This document shows, in pieces, positions 5,515-5,595 of a stretch of DNA of 5,595 bases. Both the position numbers and the translations under genes were made by a program. Each line of letters opens with the position of its first letter. Within the stretch, counting starts at the first letter, position 1. The notes below the pieces were generated by a model. That model was not told the DNA's origin. It saw only the letters and a list, made by a program, of their open reading frames with translations, and searched no databases. This DNA comes from an uncultured Oscillospiraceae bacterium (lineage in GTDB: Bacteria > Bacillota > Clostridia > Oscillospirales > Oscillospiraceae). Where the stretch lies: positions 1 to 5,595 of the forward strand of contig CAJUAC010000115.1 of the NCBI GenBank assembly GCA_910583885.1, written 5' to 3'.

Positions 5515-5595
5515 TTAGATTTTCCAGTGTATCACGCGCTCGGTGCTGGTAGCCTCGATTTTGGAAATCAGCGTATCCACAACGCGCCGTTTGTC
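5515..5595 (-). CDS. C-terminal 26 residues of an unseen gene, possibly a serine recombinase (cut by window edge)
   Basis: Read leftward from the right edge, the frame gives DKRRVVDTLISKIEATSTER, then VIHWKI and a TAA stop at 5517-5515. The codons look used rather than random. The layout, a 'VDTLISKIEA' helix/strand followed by a terminal I-H-W-K-I/F strand, resembles the tails of large serine recombinases (resolvase/integrase family) of Clostridia, whose ends often read like EIHWKF. This is recognition of a short pattern, not an alignment. The gene converges on the small membrane gene with 63 bases between the stops. The stop sits in a perfect 12-base palindrome TAAAAATTTTTA (5506-5517), which is not a typical terminator. 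Confidence 0.45.
   Translation of the reverse strand, partial: DKRRVVDTLISKIEATSTERVIHWKI

Overview
The window reads as chromosomal DNA from a GC-rich, gut-type member of the Clostridia; an Oscillospiraceae/Flavonifractor-like organism is my guess. The reasons are the strong GGAGG ribosome binding sites, the Firmicutes-style greA-lysS pair, GC-rich third codon positions and the gene content. No taxonomic marker is present, so this is inference.

Almost everything is transcribed leftward. Reading the minus strand from the right: a good sigma-A promoter (about 4968-4940) leads into ftsE (ATP-binding protein) and ftsX (membrane subunit), which overlap by 4 bases. They are followed by a secreted coiled-coil M23 peptidase of the EnvC type, the expected periplasmic/extracellular effector of FtsEX, and then a 246-residue protein of unknown function. 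Together the first three form a cell-division peptidoglycan-hydrolysis module: FtsE hydrolyses ATP, FtsX passes the conformational signal across the membrane, and the coiled-coil hydrolase cuts septal peptidoglycan. A perfect-consensus promoter overlapping the stop codon of the unknown gene then starts a second unit, greA (transcript cleavage factor) and lysS (lysyl-tRNA synthetase, cut by the left edge).

Two structures interrupt the otherwise compact operon. The ftsX-peptidase gap holds a 116-bp element made of two inverted copies of a small palindrome (REPIN- or MITE-like). The peptidase-unknown gap holds an 11-bp GC-rich hairpin that buries the ribosome binding site of the unknown gene.

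The right end (4850-5595) is different. It has a divergent intergenic region with a rightward promoter and operator-like palindrome, a small two-helix membrane protein (5191-5451), a 15-codon reading frame overlapping its stop, and, convergent with it, the last 26 codons of a gene whose tail resembles a serine recombinase. This may be the edge of an integrated element.

Most of the window is ordinary housekeeping sequence. I see no clearly new multi-gene system. The items most worth checking are the composite inverted repeat, the buried ribosome binding site with its unknown gene, and the right-hand junction.
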